Shown: positions 18,189 through 26,842 of the stretch, piece after piece | How the letters are laid out: each line of letters begins with the position of its first letter | How positions within the stretch are numbered: position 1 is the first letter of the stretch | Assembly: GCA_963715255.1 (NCBI GenBank) | Contig: CAVQRN010000001.1 | Coordinates: 1 to 60,322 of the forward strand | From: JAHEEL01 sp963715255 | GTDB taxonomy: Bacteria > Actinomycetota > Acidimicrobiia > Spongiisociales > UBA5794 | Direction: 5' to 3' | Length of the DNA: 60,322 bases | Position numbers and translations under genes: made by a program | The notes under the pieces: model-generated | What the model saw: only the letters and a program-made list of their open reading frames with translations | Told to the model about the DNA's origin: nothing | The model's database searches: none

Positions 18189-18245
18189 GCCCGACCGAGG
18201 CGTCCAACACCGATCCGAATCATCCCTCCCAGCCGGTCGTGGGCG
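18189..18245. repeat. IS110-type non-coding end, copy 1
   Basis: About 57 bp similar to 48278-48336 and 50177-50235 (shared pieces: GCCCGACCG, GCGTGCAACACC or GCGTCCAACACC, ATCATCCCTCCCAGCCGG). Here it lies 109 bp upstream of an IS110 transposase start, so I assign the family to an IS110 left end, the region that encodes the bridge RNA in studied elements. The assignment is inferred. Confidence 0.45.
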
Positions 18246-18350
18246 CAGATGCAGGACCACCAGAACAGTGCTGAGTTCAGGAGTCGGCAGCACTGAACGG
18301 CCGGTTGTGGTATTCATAGGTGCCGAGACAGGCCCTGGAAATCGACGGAA

Positions 18351-18378
18351 TCGACAGTCTCGGCGCGGTTCCTATAGT
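18351..18378 (+). promoter_or_regulatory. Putative sigma-70-type promoter
   Basis: TCGACA at 18351 and TATAGT at 18373 are separated by 16 bp, 42 bp before the ATG of the scramblase-like gene. Confidence 0.45.
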
Positions 18379-18419
18379 TCGGGAACGAATCCACCCCATC
18401 GAATGCGAGGAAAGAACCG

Positions 18420-19040
18420 ATGTCGATCCTGTCCCAGAACGTGCTCGTGGTCTCGCAGAAAGCGAAGCTGATCGAAACGAAGAACGAATACGAGGTTTTC
18501 GACGGCTCGGGGAACGAGATCGGCACGATCCGCGAGCTCGAGCAGTCCAAGACCAAGCGCGCGGTCAGGCTCCTCAGCGGCGTCGACCAGTTCATGACAC
18601 ACAAGCTCGGCGTGTTCGAAGCCGACGGCCAGCCGGTCTGCACCCTCCTGCGGCCCGCCAAGCTGATGAAGTCCAAGATCAAGATCACCGACGCGGCCGG
18701 GTCGGATCGAGGAGCGATCCTGCAGGGCAACGTGATGGGCAAGAAGCACTTCAAGCTGGTGAACGGCGAAGGTAGCGAAATCGGGTCCATCGACGCCGAG
18801 AACTGGCGGTCGTGGGACTTCGCCATTCACGACGCGAACGGCGCCGAGGTCGGTCGCGTCACGAAGAAGTGGAACGGGATCCTGAAGGAGGGCTACACCA
18901 CCGCCGACACGTACGTCCTGCAGATCGAGGGCGAGGTCTCCGACGACCTGCGGCTCATCATGGTGGCGTCCGCGGCTGGCCTGGACGTAGCGCTGAAGCA
19001 GGACGACACAGGCGGTTGGGGCCGCGGTGGCGTCGGCTAG
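18420..19040 (+). CDS. LURP-one/scramblase-related (tubby-like fold) protein
   Basis: 206 residues resembling the phospholipid scramblase/LURP1-related superfamily. It is made of repeated beta-hairpin units with the recurring pattern 'property of DGsGneIGtI': YEVFDGSGNEIGTIRELE (~25-42), GVFEADGQPVCTLLRP (~62-77), FKLVNGEGSEIGSIDAENW and FAIHDANGAEVGRVTKKWNG (~134-153). The late WNGILKEGYTTADTYVL is family-typical. The family fold is a 12-strand barrel around a helix; bacterial functions are poorly known and lipid binding is plausible. ATG 18420 follows GAGGAAAG. As cargo it fits the lipid theme of element B, but this link is inferred. Confidence 0.75.
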   Translation: MSILSQNVLVVSQKAKLIETKNEYEVFDGSGNEIGTIRELEQSKTKRAVRLLSGVDQFMTHKLGVFEADGQPVCTLLRPAKLMKSKIKITDAAGSDRGAILQGNVMGKKHFKLVNGEGSEIGSIDAENWRSWDFAIHDANGAEVGRVTKKWNGILKEGYTTADTYVLQIEGEVSDDLRLIMVASAAGLDVALKQDDTGGWGRGGVG

Positions 19041-19169
19041 CGCGGGACCGGTCACGACGAACCGCAGTCGCTACCTCCATTGATGAGGGTGAATGCAGCC
19101 GCTCTTGACCACTAGAGGCGGCGGCGAGATGTGTCAAGACGCAAGTCCTGAAGCCGCGGTCACGGTCGT

Positions 19170-19221
19170 GACGCCGATCGGTTCTCGATAACGTCCCTCG
19201 GTCGAGTGCCATCAGCATCAC
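19170..19221 (-). pseudogene. Stub of the RHH/SEC-C gene in element B
   Basis: On the minus strand GTG ATG at 19221 reads MLMALDRGTLSRTDRR, matching the start of the intact element-A protein (MDLERGVLARIDRK). Similarity is lost after ~16 residues. Upstream, two TTGACC units take the place of the 16-bp palindrome. It shows that the two elements share this gene. Confidence 0.55.
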
Positions 19222-19254
19222 CTCAATCGGTTGACCAGTTGACCGGCCGCAAAG

Positions 19255-19278
19255 TGTTGCACGTGCGTGTGTGATTTG
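19255..19278. repeat. 24-bp block identical to 1971-1994
   Basis: Exact match to the element-A copy, again next to the RHH/SEC-C start and upstream of the integrase. Confidence 0.7.
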
Positions 19279-19592
19279 GGGGTCTCTGCGCGCGTTCGCG
19301 ACGAGGCGGCCGGTGTCATGGCCGTTTTTCGGATCGTGGCTGTCGTGGATGGCATTCGCGGTGCTCCGATTCTGTTCCGGGGGTTCTCGATCGTGGGATG
19401 GCCGTGGCATCTTGGTGTGAGTTGGATGCAGAGATTGGTCCTGGGCCTGCAACCTGGCCGATCCAGACAGGGCCTGAACGTTGTGCTCGGACCACGAACG
19501 GCCAACAGGGTTACGTCGACGACTCCTGACGACGGAATCTCCACTGAGGCCAACGATCGTTTCGTACTCCATGACCGTGAAATAGACACGCC

Positions 19593-19759
19593 AACCCTCT
19601 CACCAGAGTGTCAGTAGCCCTTTCACCAGAGTGTCAAGAACCCTCCAATCCCTGTCGTGGACGACGTTTCCGGACCGTCGGATCACGAATCCGCCGACGT
19701 CGGGTTTCTGGTGGATGACCGTCGAGTTGGAGGGTTGCTGACACTCTCGCGACAGGGTC
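19593..19759. repeat. Repeat boxes upstream of integrase B
   Basis: Tandem boxes at 19593-19620 and 19618-19646 share CTTTCACCAGAGTGTCA-type cores with 2580-2612 in element A. An inverted, more divergent box lies at 19730-19759 (GGAGGGTTGCTGACACTCTC). They cluster within 220 bp of the integrase start. The rest of 19279-19813 shows no gene; no excisionase is recognisable here. Confidence 0.65.
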
Positions 19760-19813
19760 ATCCGGCATCGTCGTGGTCGAGGTCGATCCCCGATCCGGCG
19801 ATGGGAGGTGCTC

Positions 19814-20962
19814 GTGGCGTCGATCCGCAAAGTCGTCCACCGCACCGGCCGCATGTCGTGGCAGGCCCGGTGGCGCGACCCGACCGGCAGCCAGCACTCG
19901 AAGAACTTCGGTCGCCGCATCGACGCCGAACGGTTCCTCATCACCGTCGAGGCCCGCAAACTCGCCGGCACCTACATCGACCCGAGAGCCGGACGGATCC
20001 GACTCGGTGAGTTCACCGAGCAGGCGACCGCGGGGTGGGTGAACCGCCGCGACTCGACCAAGGCCCGTGACGAGTCGTATCTGCGTAGCCTCGTCCTGCC
20101 CGTCTTCGCCGACATGCCGATCGGCGCCATCAGTGTCTTCGACGTCCAGGAATGGGTTTCGGACCTCGACGCCGACGGCTACGCCCCGGCCACCATCCGC
20201 AAGGCCTACCAGCTCCTCGGACGGATCCTGCAACGACGCCGTCAACGGCGGACTCATCGCCCGCACCCCCTGCCGCGACGTCACCCTGCCCAAGATCGAA
20301 GACACCGAGAAACGGTTCCTCTCCCCCGACGAGATCACCCACCTCGCCGACACCATCGACCCCCGATACCGGGCCCTCGTCATCACCGCCGCGTACACGG
20401 GCTGCCGCATCGGGGAACTCATCGCCCTCGACACCGACCGCTACCAGCCAGACAAGCGGATCATCCGCATCGAACGGTCCCTCGCCGAAGTCCGCGGCCA
20501 CCTCCGCTTCGGGCAACCCAAGACCGCCGCCGCCCGACGAGCCGTGTCGCTACCCGAATGGCTGCCCGAGGTCATCGACCAGCACCTCAGCCGACCACCC
20601 GCCCGGGCCCGACGGCCTGATCTTCACCGCTCCCGAAGGCGGACCCATCCGCCGCAACACGTTCCGCAGCCGCTTCTGGCTCCCCGCCGTCACACGACTC
20701 GGTCGGCCAACCGATGCGGTTCCACGACCTCCGACACAGCCACGTCGCCCTCCTCATCGCCCAAGGCGCCCACCCCGCCGTCATCGCCTCCCGACTCGGA
20801 CACACCAGCGTCAAGACCGTCCTCGACGTCTACGGCCACCTCTACGAAGGCCTCGACCGCAACGCCGCCGACACCCTCAACCCACCCTGGGACCCATCTG
20901 ATGTGGACGCATCGTGGTCGCGACGCACCCGAAACAGGGACCAAGGAAGGGGACTGAGCTAG
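19814..20962 (+). pseudogene. int: Tyrosine integrase B, three frameshifts
   Basis: Close homologue of integrase A. GTG 19814 follows GGAGG. Pieces in order: N-terminal RRIDAERFLITVEARKLAGT and core-binding GYAPATIRKAYQLLGRIL in frame 1; then GGLIARTPCRDVTLPKIE and the first catalytic Arg in YTGCRIGELIAL in a second frame; then GLIFTAPEGGPIRRNTFRSR in a third; then MRFHDLRHSHVALL (HxxR) and GHTSVKTVLDVYGHLYEG (Tyr). Shifts lie near 20230, 20590 and 20700. All catalytic residues survive, so one-base indels alone abolish it. It ends 28 bp before the att/tRNA segment. Confidence 0.9.
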
Positions 20963-20993
20963 AGAAACCCAACAAACACAAGGGATCCAGGAG

Positions 20994-21065
20994 TGGGCGC
21001 TACTGGGATCGAACCAGTGACCTCTGCCGTGTGAAGGCAGCGCTCTCCCGCTGAGCTAAGCGCCC
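20994..21065 (-). tRNA. tRNA-Val (anticodon CAC)
   Basis: 72-nt cloverleaf on the minus strand: acceptor GGGCGCT/AGCGCCC, D arm with AGCTCAGCGGGAGAGC, anticodon stem CTGCC/GGCAG with loop TTCACAC giving anticodon CAC (Val, codon GUG), T arm with GGTTCGATCCC, discriminator A, and no encoded CCA. Its 3' half is the attachment site of the integrative elements and is preserved by the insertion. Confidence 0.95.
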
Positions 21066-21221
21066 GGCCGGACTCGATTGTAGGAGACGCTGCGCACGAA
21101 TAGCGTCGGCCGTCACCCTCCCTCCGCGCTTTGCCCGATCGAGTGGCGCCGCGATCCCTCGGCATGTACCTTTCGGAAGTCGACGTCCGCGAAGTGCGGC
21201 GTCTCGAATCCAGGAGCCACC

Positions 21222-22157
21222 TTGGCGATCACCCTGCTGGGTCTCATCCTCGGGGTCGCGCTTCTTGCTTGGGCCTCCGACCAGTTCGTGATCGGCGCCG
21301 CCCGCATTGCCGTGATCATGAAGGTGGCACCCATCGTCGTCGGCGTTGTTGTCGTCGGGTTCGGCACCAGCAGCCCTGAACTGCTCGTCTCCGCGAGCGC
21401 AGCTGCAAGCGGGCAGCCGGAGATCGCGATCGGCAATATCGTCGGATCCAACCTGGTGAACCTGAGCCTGATTCTCGGCATCGGCGTGCTGATCTTCCCG
21501 CTCGTCGTCGACTCCCAAACCGTGAAGCGCGAGGCACCTCTGACCGCCGCGGCAATGCTGCTGTTCCTTCTCTTCGTCCAAGGCGGAATCTCGATCCTCG
21601 AAGGACTCGTGATGCTGGGGGCCATGGCGGCTGCCTTGGCGCTCGTGATGCGTCGTACCCCTAGCGACGATCTTGGCACCGAGGCTGTCGAGTTCGCAGG
21701 TACCGACCACCGCCTGGGGACCGAGATCGTCCGGACGGTGGTCGGACTCATCGGCACCCTCGCCGGTGCGCAGGTCCTCCTCTGGGCAGCCGTCGACCTG
21801 GCCGACCGAGCCGGCCTCGCACGCGGATTCGTCGGGGTGACGCTCGTTGCATTCGGCACTTCGCTCCCGGAATTCGTGACGGTCGTCCAATCGGCCCGTC
21901 GCCGCGAGGGCGACCTCATCCTCGGGAACCTCCTCGGTTCGAGCCTGTTCAACTCCCTTGCCGTGGGAGGTGTGGTTGGACTGGTCGGCGGCGCAGTTGT
22001 GGACGCCCCCGCACTCACCTTCCGCGCATCGCTGGCAGCGGTTGCGCTCGGCGTACTGGTGTGGGCCATGATGCGTACCGGCAGGAGACTGCGGCGTGCT
22101 GAAGGTGCGGCCTTGGTGGTGGTATATATTGCATTAGTGCCGCTCCTCGTCGGCTGA
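21222..22157 (+). CDS. CaCA-family calcium/sodium (cation/proton) antiporter
   Basis: 311 residues with the two inverted alpha repeats of the family: GFGTSSPELLVS plus GNIVGSNLVNLSLI (~45-85), and AFGTSLPEFVT plus GNLLGSSLFNSLAV (~210-250), whose Glu residues bind the cation. About ten helices and a short cytosolic loop with TEAVEFAGTD are visible. It exchanges Ca2+ or a similar cation for Na+ or H+. TTG 21222 is chosen because CAGGAGCC lies just upstream and the protein begins at the first helix. It is the first gene beyond the tRNA, probably native chromosome. Confidence 0.9.
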   Translation: MAITLLGLILGVALLAWASDQFVIGAARIAVIMKVAPIVVGVVVVGFGTSSPELLVSASAAASGQPEIAIGNIVGSNLVNLSLILGIGVLIFPLVVDSQTVKREAPLTAAAMLLFLLFVQGGISILEGLVMLGAMAAALALVMRRTPSDDLGTEAVEFAGTDHRLGTEIVRTVVGLIGTLAGAQVLLWAAVDLADRAGLARGFVGVTLVAFGTSLPEFVTVVQSARRREGDLILGNLLGSSLFNSLAVGGVVGLVGGAVVDAPALTFRASLAAVALGVLVWAMMRTGRRLRRAEGAALVVVYIALVPLLVG

Positions 22158-22169
22158 TGATCGGTCGCG

Positions 22170-22305
22170 GCGTCTCTCGCCGTGCTCTTTGGAGAGGTTG
22201 TCCCGATGATGCTGATCGGAGTTGCCATCCGAGCGATCCGCGGAATCGGCGGTGATTGCAGAAGTGGATGAACCCGGCGTAGGCGTCGGCACGCTGGGTC
22301 TCTGA
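22170..22305 (-). pseudogene. IS481-family transposase, C-terminal debris
   Basis: On the minus strand the frame reads ADAYAGFIHFCNHRRFRGSL then GW, continuing in shifted frames as TPISII and DNLSKEHGERR. This is the closing block of IS481 transposases. Nothing else of the element is recognisable and several shifts break it. Confidence 0.55.
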
Positions 22306-22558
22306 TCTCAGCCGTCCCCAGGCTGCGGCCTCCCGCTGAGCCGGGCGCCCCGTGTCCCGGAGGTGGCGCTCTGGACATATCTAGGCTCAGCAGCATGCCG
22401 AAGGATTCGAACGAACACAGGTCGTGGCACATAGCGAACTCATCCGGCCGCGTCGCTTGGTGTCGGCCAACCCCCGCTGGGCCTGACCCATTCCGGTGGC
22501 GGCTCCGCCACACCCACCCCCCAATAACGGGGAAGCAGCTGCCCGAAGGGTCGGCGGC

Positions 22559-22912
22559 ATGAACCGGCGCGAGTTCTCTCGGACGGTTGATGCGGTCTTG
22601 GCCGAGTTGCCCGAGTGGGTCCTCGAGCGGATCGACAATCTCGTAGTCGTCGTCGAAGACCGACCCACGCGCGACCAGGACCCCGAAGACCACGGAATCC
22701 TCGGCGTCTACGAGGGTGTCTCGCTCGCCGACCGCGGCGTTGACTACTTCGGGTACGCCCCCGACAGGATCGTCATCTTCTATCAGCCTCACCTCGAACT
22801 CGGCCTCGACGATGACGACCTCGCGGACGAGATTCGTGTCACCGTGCTCCACGAGATTGCTCACCACCTCGGCATCGACGACCGTCGGCTGCACGAGCTC
22901 GGCTGGGATTGA
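22559..22912 (+). CDS. Minimal zincin-type metallopeptidase (DUF1025 family)
   Basis: 117 residues from ATG 22559. The C terminus holds HEIAHHLGIDDRRLHELGW, the HExxHxxGxxD/H zinc-binding pattern of the small cytosolic zincins. The N terminus (DAVLAELPEWVLERIDNLVV) and FGYAPDRIVIFYQPHLE match the same family, a bare catalytic core without the substrate-binding subdomains of larger zincins. The substrate is unknown. The ribosome site is weak; a start at 22496 would add a Pro-rich, unlike tail. It precedes the small coiled gene by 57 bp. Confidence 0.82.
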   Translation: MNRREFSRTVDAVLAELPEWVLERIDNLVVVVEDRPTRDQDPEDHGILGVYEGVSLADRGVDYFGYAPDRIVIFYQPHLELGLDDDDLADEIRVTVLHEIAHHLGIDDRRLHELGWD

Positions 22913-22969
22913 CGAAGAAACCCGGATACTCCTTGCGGTACAATCGTTTCCCGGGAACAAGGAGGACGC

Positions 22970-23278
22970 GTGGACGAACTCATCGCTCAAATCACCGAGA
23001 AGACCGGAGTCACTACCGAGAAGGCCAAAGAGATGATCGGTGTGACCACGGAGTGGATGAAGGGCAAGCTCCCCGAGGGCCTCGCTGAGCAGGTCTCCGC
23101 GGCGCTCGCCGGTGCCGGCGGGATGGCATCATCTGCAGCCGCAAAAGCCACCGACGTGGCGGGCAGCGCTGCCGGTGTCGCAACGGGCGCGGCCGCGACC
23201 GCCACCGAAAAAGCCGGGGGCCTCTGGGACAAGACGAAGGACACCGTCACGGGGTTCGCGTCGGGCAACGACGAGTAG
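22970..23278 (+). CDS. Small helical/Ala-rich protein, function unknown
   Basis: 102 residues from GTG 22970, preceded by AAGGAGG (22959-22965) and a TACAAT -10-like element (22939-22944). The N-terminal half (LIAQITEKTGVTTEKAKEMI) is an amphipathic helical domain reminiscent of small DUF2267/DUF937-like folds. The second half is a low-complexity Ala/Thr-rich stretch with alternating Lys/Asp (AAKATDVAGSAAGVATGAAA), like stress-associated LEA/apolipoprotein-like repeats. The plsB-type gene follows 9 bp later, so both are probably co-transcribed. Confidence 0.7.
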   Translation: MDELIAQITEKTGVTTEKAKEMIGVTTEWMKGKLPEGLAEQVSAALAGAGGMASSAAAKATDVAGSAAGVATGAAATATEKAGGLWDKTKDTVTGFASGNDE

Positions 23279-23287
23279 CCACATCTG

Positions 23288-25621
23288 ATGCCTGCACAAT
23301 GGGACCCTGCACTGACCGACGAGCCCGCCTGGCCCGTCGACGCCGAGGGCCCCGTTCTGCTCCTCATCGACGCCGAGACGTCGATCGAGCGAGAACTCAT
23401 CAAGGGTTGGATCGAACGGAATCAGCCGGCCGACGCACGGGTCGACATCGCATACATCCCCGCGAGCCGCAGGGTTCGTCGACGAAAGCGCAACGACCCG
23501 CGCCTTGAGGCCCGAGTCGCACAGGACGACGACCCGATCATCGTCCCGATTCGGATCGTGTGGCTCGTCAAAGAGCGTGCCGGGAAACGCCAGGTATCGC
23601 TCAAGGATCTTCTCGTCTTCGGTGACCCGCGGGATCCCAACGTCGCGCGGCAACGGTGGGTCCGAACATTCCAGCCGGATCGCATCCGCATCGTCGTCGG
23701 CGAGTCGGCACTCAAGTCGAACCTTGAGAGCCGATGGAGCGACCCGACGGGCCGAGGACCGGCCGAGGGCACATCTCTCCCCGAATTCATCGCACTCAAG
23801 GCGTGGCTCGCCCTCGAACGTGCTGAGCGGGCACTCCGCGGCGCCCGCTACAAGGTGCCGAAGTTCCTGAGGGAGGACCTGTATTGGTCACGTGGTTTCC
23901 AGCGAGGCGTCTCCCGGCTCGCCATCCGGGAGGACGTGCCGCTCAAGAAGATGCAGCGAAAGACGGCTCACTATCTCAAAGAGATGGCGGCAACCCACTC
24001 CCCCTACGTGATCGACATCGTCACCGGCATCATGGCCTGGGTCCTCAGCCTCGGGTACCAGCACCTCGAGTACTCAACCGAGGATCTCCACGAGTTGTAT
24101 CAGATTGGCGAGACCCACCCGCTCGTGTTCTTGCCCTCCCACAAATCGAACTCCGACCACCTCGTCCTACAGTACGTGCTGTATCAGAACGAGTTCCCGC
24201 CAAACCACACGGCCGGCGGAATCAACCTGAACTTCTTCCCGATCGGTCCCCTACTGCGTCGCACGGGGATCTTCTTCATCCGGCGCGAATTCAAGACCAA
24301 TGAACCCTACAAGTTCGTTCTTCGTCAGTACGTCGACTACCTCCTCGAGAAGAGATTCCCTCTCGAGTGGTACCTCGAAGGTGGTCGATCGCGAACCGGA
24401 AAACTCCGCTCCCCGCGCCTCGGCATGCTCTCGTACGTGGTCGACGCCTACCTACGGGGACTCGTCGACGATGTCGTCTTCATCCCGGTGTCGATCGCCT
24501 ACGACCAGATCTCCGATATCGGGGCGTACGCAACCGAGCAACTCGGAGGCAAGAAGGAGCAGGAGAGCTTCGCCTGGGCCTTGCGGTTCATCGGCAACCT
24601 GCACCGCCGATACGGCTCGGTCCACGTCCGTTTCGGTGCGCCCCTGTCGCTCAGAGACTCGCTGCCGATAGGCACGGATCTGACGACCGAGCGCGGTCGC
24701 TACATCATCCCCAAGATGGCATTCGAGATCTCCAATCGCATCAACGATGCCACCGCGATCACGCCAATCAGCCTGGTCACCCTCGCGCTTCTGAGCCGAC
24801 CGGATCAGGGCCTCACCGTCGACGAAGCCGTCGAAGCGCTTGAGCCATTCGTCGACTACGTCCGTGAGCGAGACCTTCCGACGACCGCCCTCGGGGTGGC
24901 CGTTGAGCACGGCGTGGTCGAGGCCGCTCTCGACGCGCTCGTCACAAGCAAGGTCGTGTCCAGGGTCGAGGGCCTCGCCGATGTGGTCTACGTGATCGAG
25001 CGGGACCAGCACCTTGCCGCCGCGTACTACCGCAATACGATCATCCACTTCTTCGTCGACCGCTCGATTCTCGAGGTGGCCGTCGCCGGGATGCTGCGAG
25101 ATGGATCCGCGGGCATGGATGCGCTTCTCGCCAGGGCGTTTGGTTGGCGTGCGATCCTCAAGTTCGATTTCTTCTTCGGGGGACGGGACGGTTTCCGCGA
25201 CTCGATCATCGAGGAACTCCTCCTCGAATGCCCGGACGGGATCGAACGCGTCAACAGCGGCGACCTCGAAGGCGTGTTCGCATCCCTTGTTCCCGCCACT
25301 AGCCCCGCCATCCTCATGCCGTTCCTCGAGGCCTACCGCATCGTTGCCGCGGTGATCGCTCAGGCCGATCCCGCCGAGACCCTCGACACGAAGACGGTTC
25401 AGGCTCGGGCGCTGCGGCTCGGTCGGCAGTATGCCGCACAAGGAAGGATCACCACACCGGAATCGCTGTCGACTGAACTCTTCGCTTCGGGAATCGCGCT
25501 CGCCGACAATGCCGGCTTGCTCGACGACGCTGACCAAGACGACCGGGACGGCTTCCTGGCCGACATCGACGATGCTCTCGAAGACCTGCGCACCGTCCAG
25601 GCGTCGCATCATCCTTCGTAG
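23288..25621 (+). CDS. plsB: Glycerol-3-phosphate 1-O-acyltransferase, PlsB type
   Basis: 777 residues, the usual PlsB length. The acyltransferase blocks lie at ~290-410: LPSHKSNSDHLVL (Hx4D), GPLLRRTGIFFIRREFK (block II), WYLEGGRSRTGKL (block III) and FIPVSIAYDQI (block IV). Flanking helical domains match PlsB. It transfers an acyl group to sn-1 of glycerol-3-phosphate, the first step of phospholipid synthesis, at the membrane surface. ATG 23288 lies 9 bp after the preceding gene. No defects are seen. Confidence 0.9.
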   Translation: MPAQWDPALTDEPAWPVDAEGPVLLLIDAETSIERELIKGWIERNQPADARVDIAYIPASRRVRRRKRNDPRLEARVAQDDDPIIVPIRIVWLVKERAGKRQVSLKDLLVFGDPRDPNVARQRWVRTFQPDRIRIVVGESALKSNLESRWSDPTGRGPAEGTSLPEFIALKAWLALERAERALRGARYKVPKFLREDLYWSRGFQRGVSRLAIREDVPLKKMQRKTAHYLKEMAATHSPYVIDIVTGIMAWVLSLGYQHLEYSTEDLHELYQIGETHPLVFLPSHKSNSDHLVLQYVLYQNEFPPNHTAGGINLNFFPIGPLLRRTGIFFIRREFKTNEPYKFVLRQYVDYLLEKRFPLEWYLEGGRSRTGKLRSPRLGMLSYVVDAYLRGLVDDVVFIPVSIAYDQISDIGAYATEQLGGKKEQESFAWALRFIGNLHRRYGSVHVRFGAPLSLRDSLPIGTDLTTERGRYIIPKMAFEISNRINDATAITPISLVTLALLSRPDQGLTVDEAVEALEPFVDYVRERDLPTTALGVAVEHGVVEAALDALVTSKVVSRVEGLADVVYVIERDQHLAAAYYRNTIIHFFVDRSILEVAVAGMLRDGSAGMDALLARAFGWRAILKFDFFFGGRDGFRDSIIEELLLECPDGIERVNSGDLEGVFASLVPATSPAILMPFLEAYRIVAAVIAQADPAETLDTKTVQARALRLGRQYAAQGRITTPESLSTELFASGIALADNAGLLDDADQDDRDGFLADIDDALEDLRTVQASHHPS

Positions 25622-25649
25622 CTACTGCGGCCACGCGCGAAATGACTAG

Positions 25650-25679
25650 TTGACCACGGTCCGTATTCGGTGATACACT
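25650..25679 (+). promoter_or_regulatory. Putative sigma-70-type promoter
   Basis: TTGACC at 25650 and TACACT at 25674 with an 18-bp spacer, 59 bp before the divIVA-like ATG. Confidence 0.55.
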
Positions 25680-25738
25680 GATCGTGGGCAGTCGATGGGG
25701 TAGCGGGCACCTGAGGGAACACCTTCGGGAGATAGCTC

Positions 25739-26752
25739 ATGCGCACAAAGTCGACGAACGACCGCTTCCCAATTGTCAAACGCGGCTACGACCCGGAAAT
25801 GGTCGAATCCCACCTCAGCACGATTGCAGACGAGAACGATCGAATACTCGACGAGGCAGCCGCCCAAATTGCAGCTCTCGAGACGGAACTCGAAGAGTCA
25901 CGGAAGCACGAGGAAGCAGTTCACCTCACGATTCTCGCCGCGACCAAGACCAAAGAGAACATGCTCGCAGTCGCTCAGGGGCAGGCCGACGAGGCCAGAG
26001 CAATCGGTCGCAAGCAAGGTGACGGCATTATCACCGATGCCCGCATGCAGGCCTTCCAGGTAGTGACCGAAGCCCGCAAGGAGGCCGACGGCATTGTCGC
26101 CGAGGCACGCTCCGAGGCGGCGGCGCTCGTGCGAAGCATCGAAGCAAGCGTACCGGCGGCCAACGCTCCGTCAGAGCGCGAGATCGCCCTGCAGCAACGC
26201 GTCGAAGAGATGCAGAACGTCATTGCCGCTATGGAGTCCGAGCTCCAGACACGACCCCATGCCTCACGTACCGCCGAAATTGCTGACAGCCACGTCGAGG
26301 AGGACCTCGTCGCGCCGCCCATCATCGATGTGACGGTCATCCCTGTAGAGCTTGGAGCCACGGACGAGGACGCTCCCGACGCCGAACCCACAGCGATATT
26401 CACATCGTCGGAGACCGAGGAACACATCGAGATCGTCGTCACCGACACGGCGGCGATCGTGCCGGTCGATGAACCGGAATCGATGGTCGAGTCGGCCGAC
26501 GTCGACGATGCCGATCCACCTCTCGACACGCCACGGTCAACCGACGACGGCAGCATCACCGACGATCGAACGACTGACGGAGTGAGACTGTCCTTCTACT
26601 CGCGACGCTCGGCAAAACTCCCTCGAATCGGCGTCGAGGCCGGTCGAGGCGCCATGGCGGCCGTCGCAGGCTTGCGCGCCGGCGTCACCTCCGACGACTC
26701 CAAGAACAAGTCCAATCATCCCGACCGCTCGCAGGAATTCGAGACGGTCTGA
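25739..26752 (+). CDS. DivIVA/Wag31-like coiled-coil protein
   Basis: 337 residues. The N terminus RFPIVKRGYDPEMVESHL is a DivIVA lipid-binding motif (the Fxxx-RGYD-VD pattern). A long Ala/Glu/Gln coiled coil follows (~25-165), with repeats such as EARKEADGIVAEARSEA. The C-terminal half is acidic and low in complexity, ending in a short basic part. Such proteins mark poles or division sites, or organise peptidoglycan synthesis in actinobacteria. GGGAGATAGCTC precedes ATG 25739 and a promoter-like pair lies at 25650-25679. A paralogue of the main DivIVA is more likely than the essential copy, since no division genes adjoin it. Confidence 0.75.
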   Translation: MRTKSTNDRFPIVKRGYDPEMVESHLSTIADENDRILDEAAAQIAALETELEESRKHEEAVHLTILAATKTKENMLAVAQGQADEARAIGRKQGDGIITDARMQAFQVVTEARKEADGIVAEARSEAAALVRSIEASVPAANAPSEREIALQQRVEEMQNVIAAMESELQTRPHASRTAEIADSHVEEDLVAPPIIDVTVIPVELGATDEDAPDAEPTAIFTSSETEEHIEIVVTDTAAIVPVDEPESMVESADVDDADPPLDTPRSTDDGSITDDRTTDGVRLSFYSRRSAKLPRIGVEAGRGAMAAVAGLRAGVTSDDSKNKSNHPDRSQEFETV

Positions 26753-26842
26753 CAAGGCTTGGCGGGGGCGGTACCGACGCTCGGCTGCCCGCCCGGGTCG
26801 ATGCCCCACTGGGGCCGTCCCCGCCACCAGGTGCCACCGTGA

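Larger units (their letters stand above)
5767..20990. mobile_element. Integrative element B (genomic island at tRNA-Val)
   Basis: 15,224 bp bounded on the left by the tRNA 3'-half copy and on the right by the intact tRNA-Val, with integrase B at the tRNA-proximal end. Cargo: a group II intron, lipid and membrane genes, a MarR regulator and transposon debris. Element A, with its own integrase, lies to the left of 5767 in the same orientation; its left end is not in the window. Boundaries are seen directly; integration as one unit is inferred. Confidence 0.7.

Noticed and set aside
21113..22990. 625-codon minus-strand frame
   Set aside because: Ser/Arg/Pro-rich shadow antisense to the CaCA antiporter and metallopeptidase genes, with no domain.
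24452..25612. 386-codon minus-strand frame
   Set aside because: Antisense shadow of plsB in high-GC codon structure; no ribosome site or domain.
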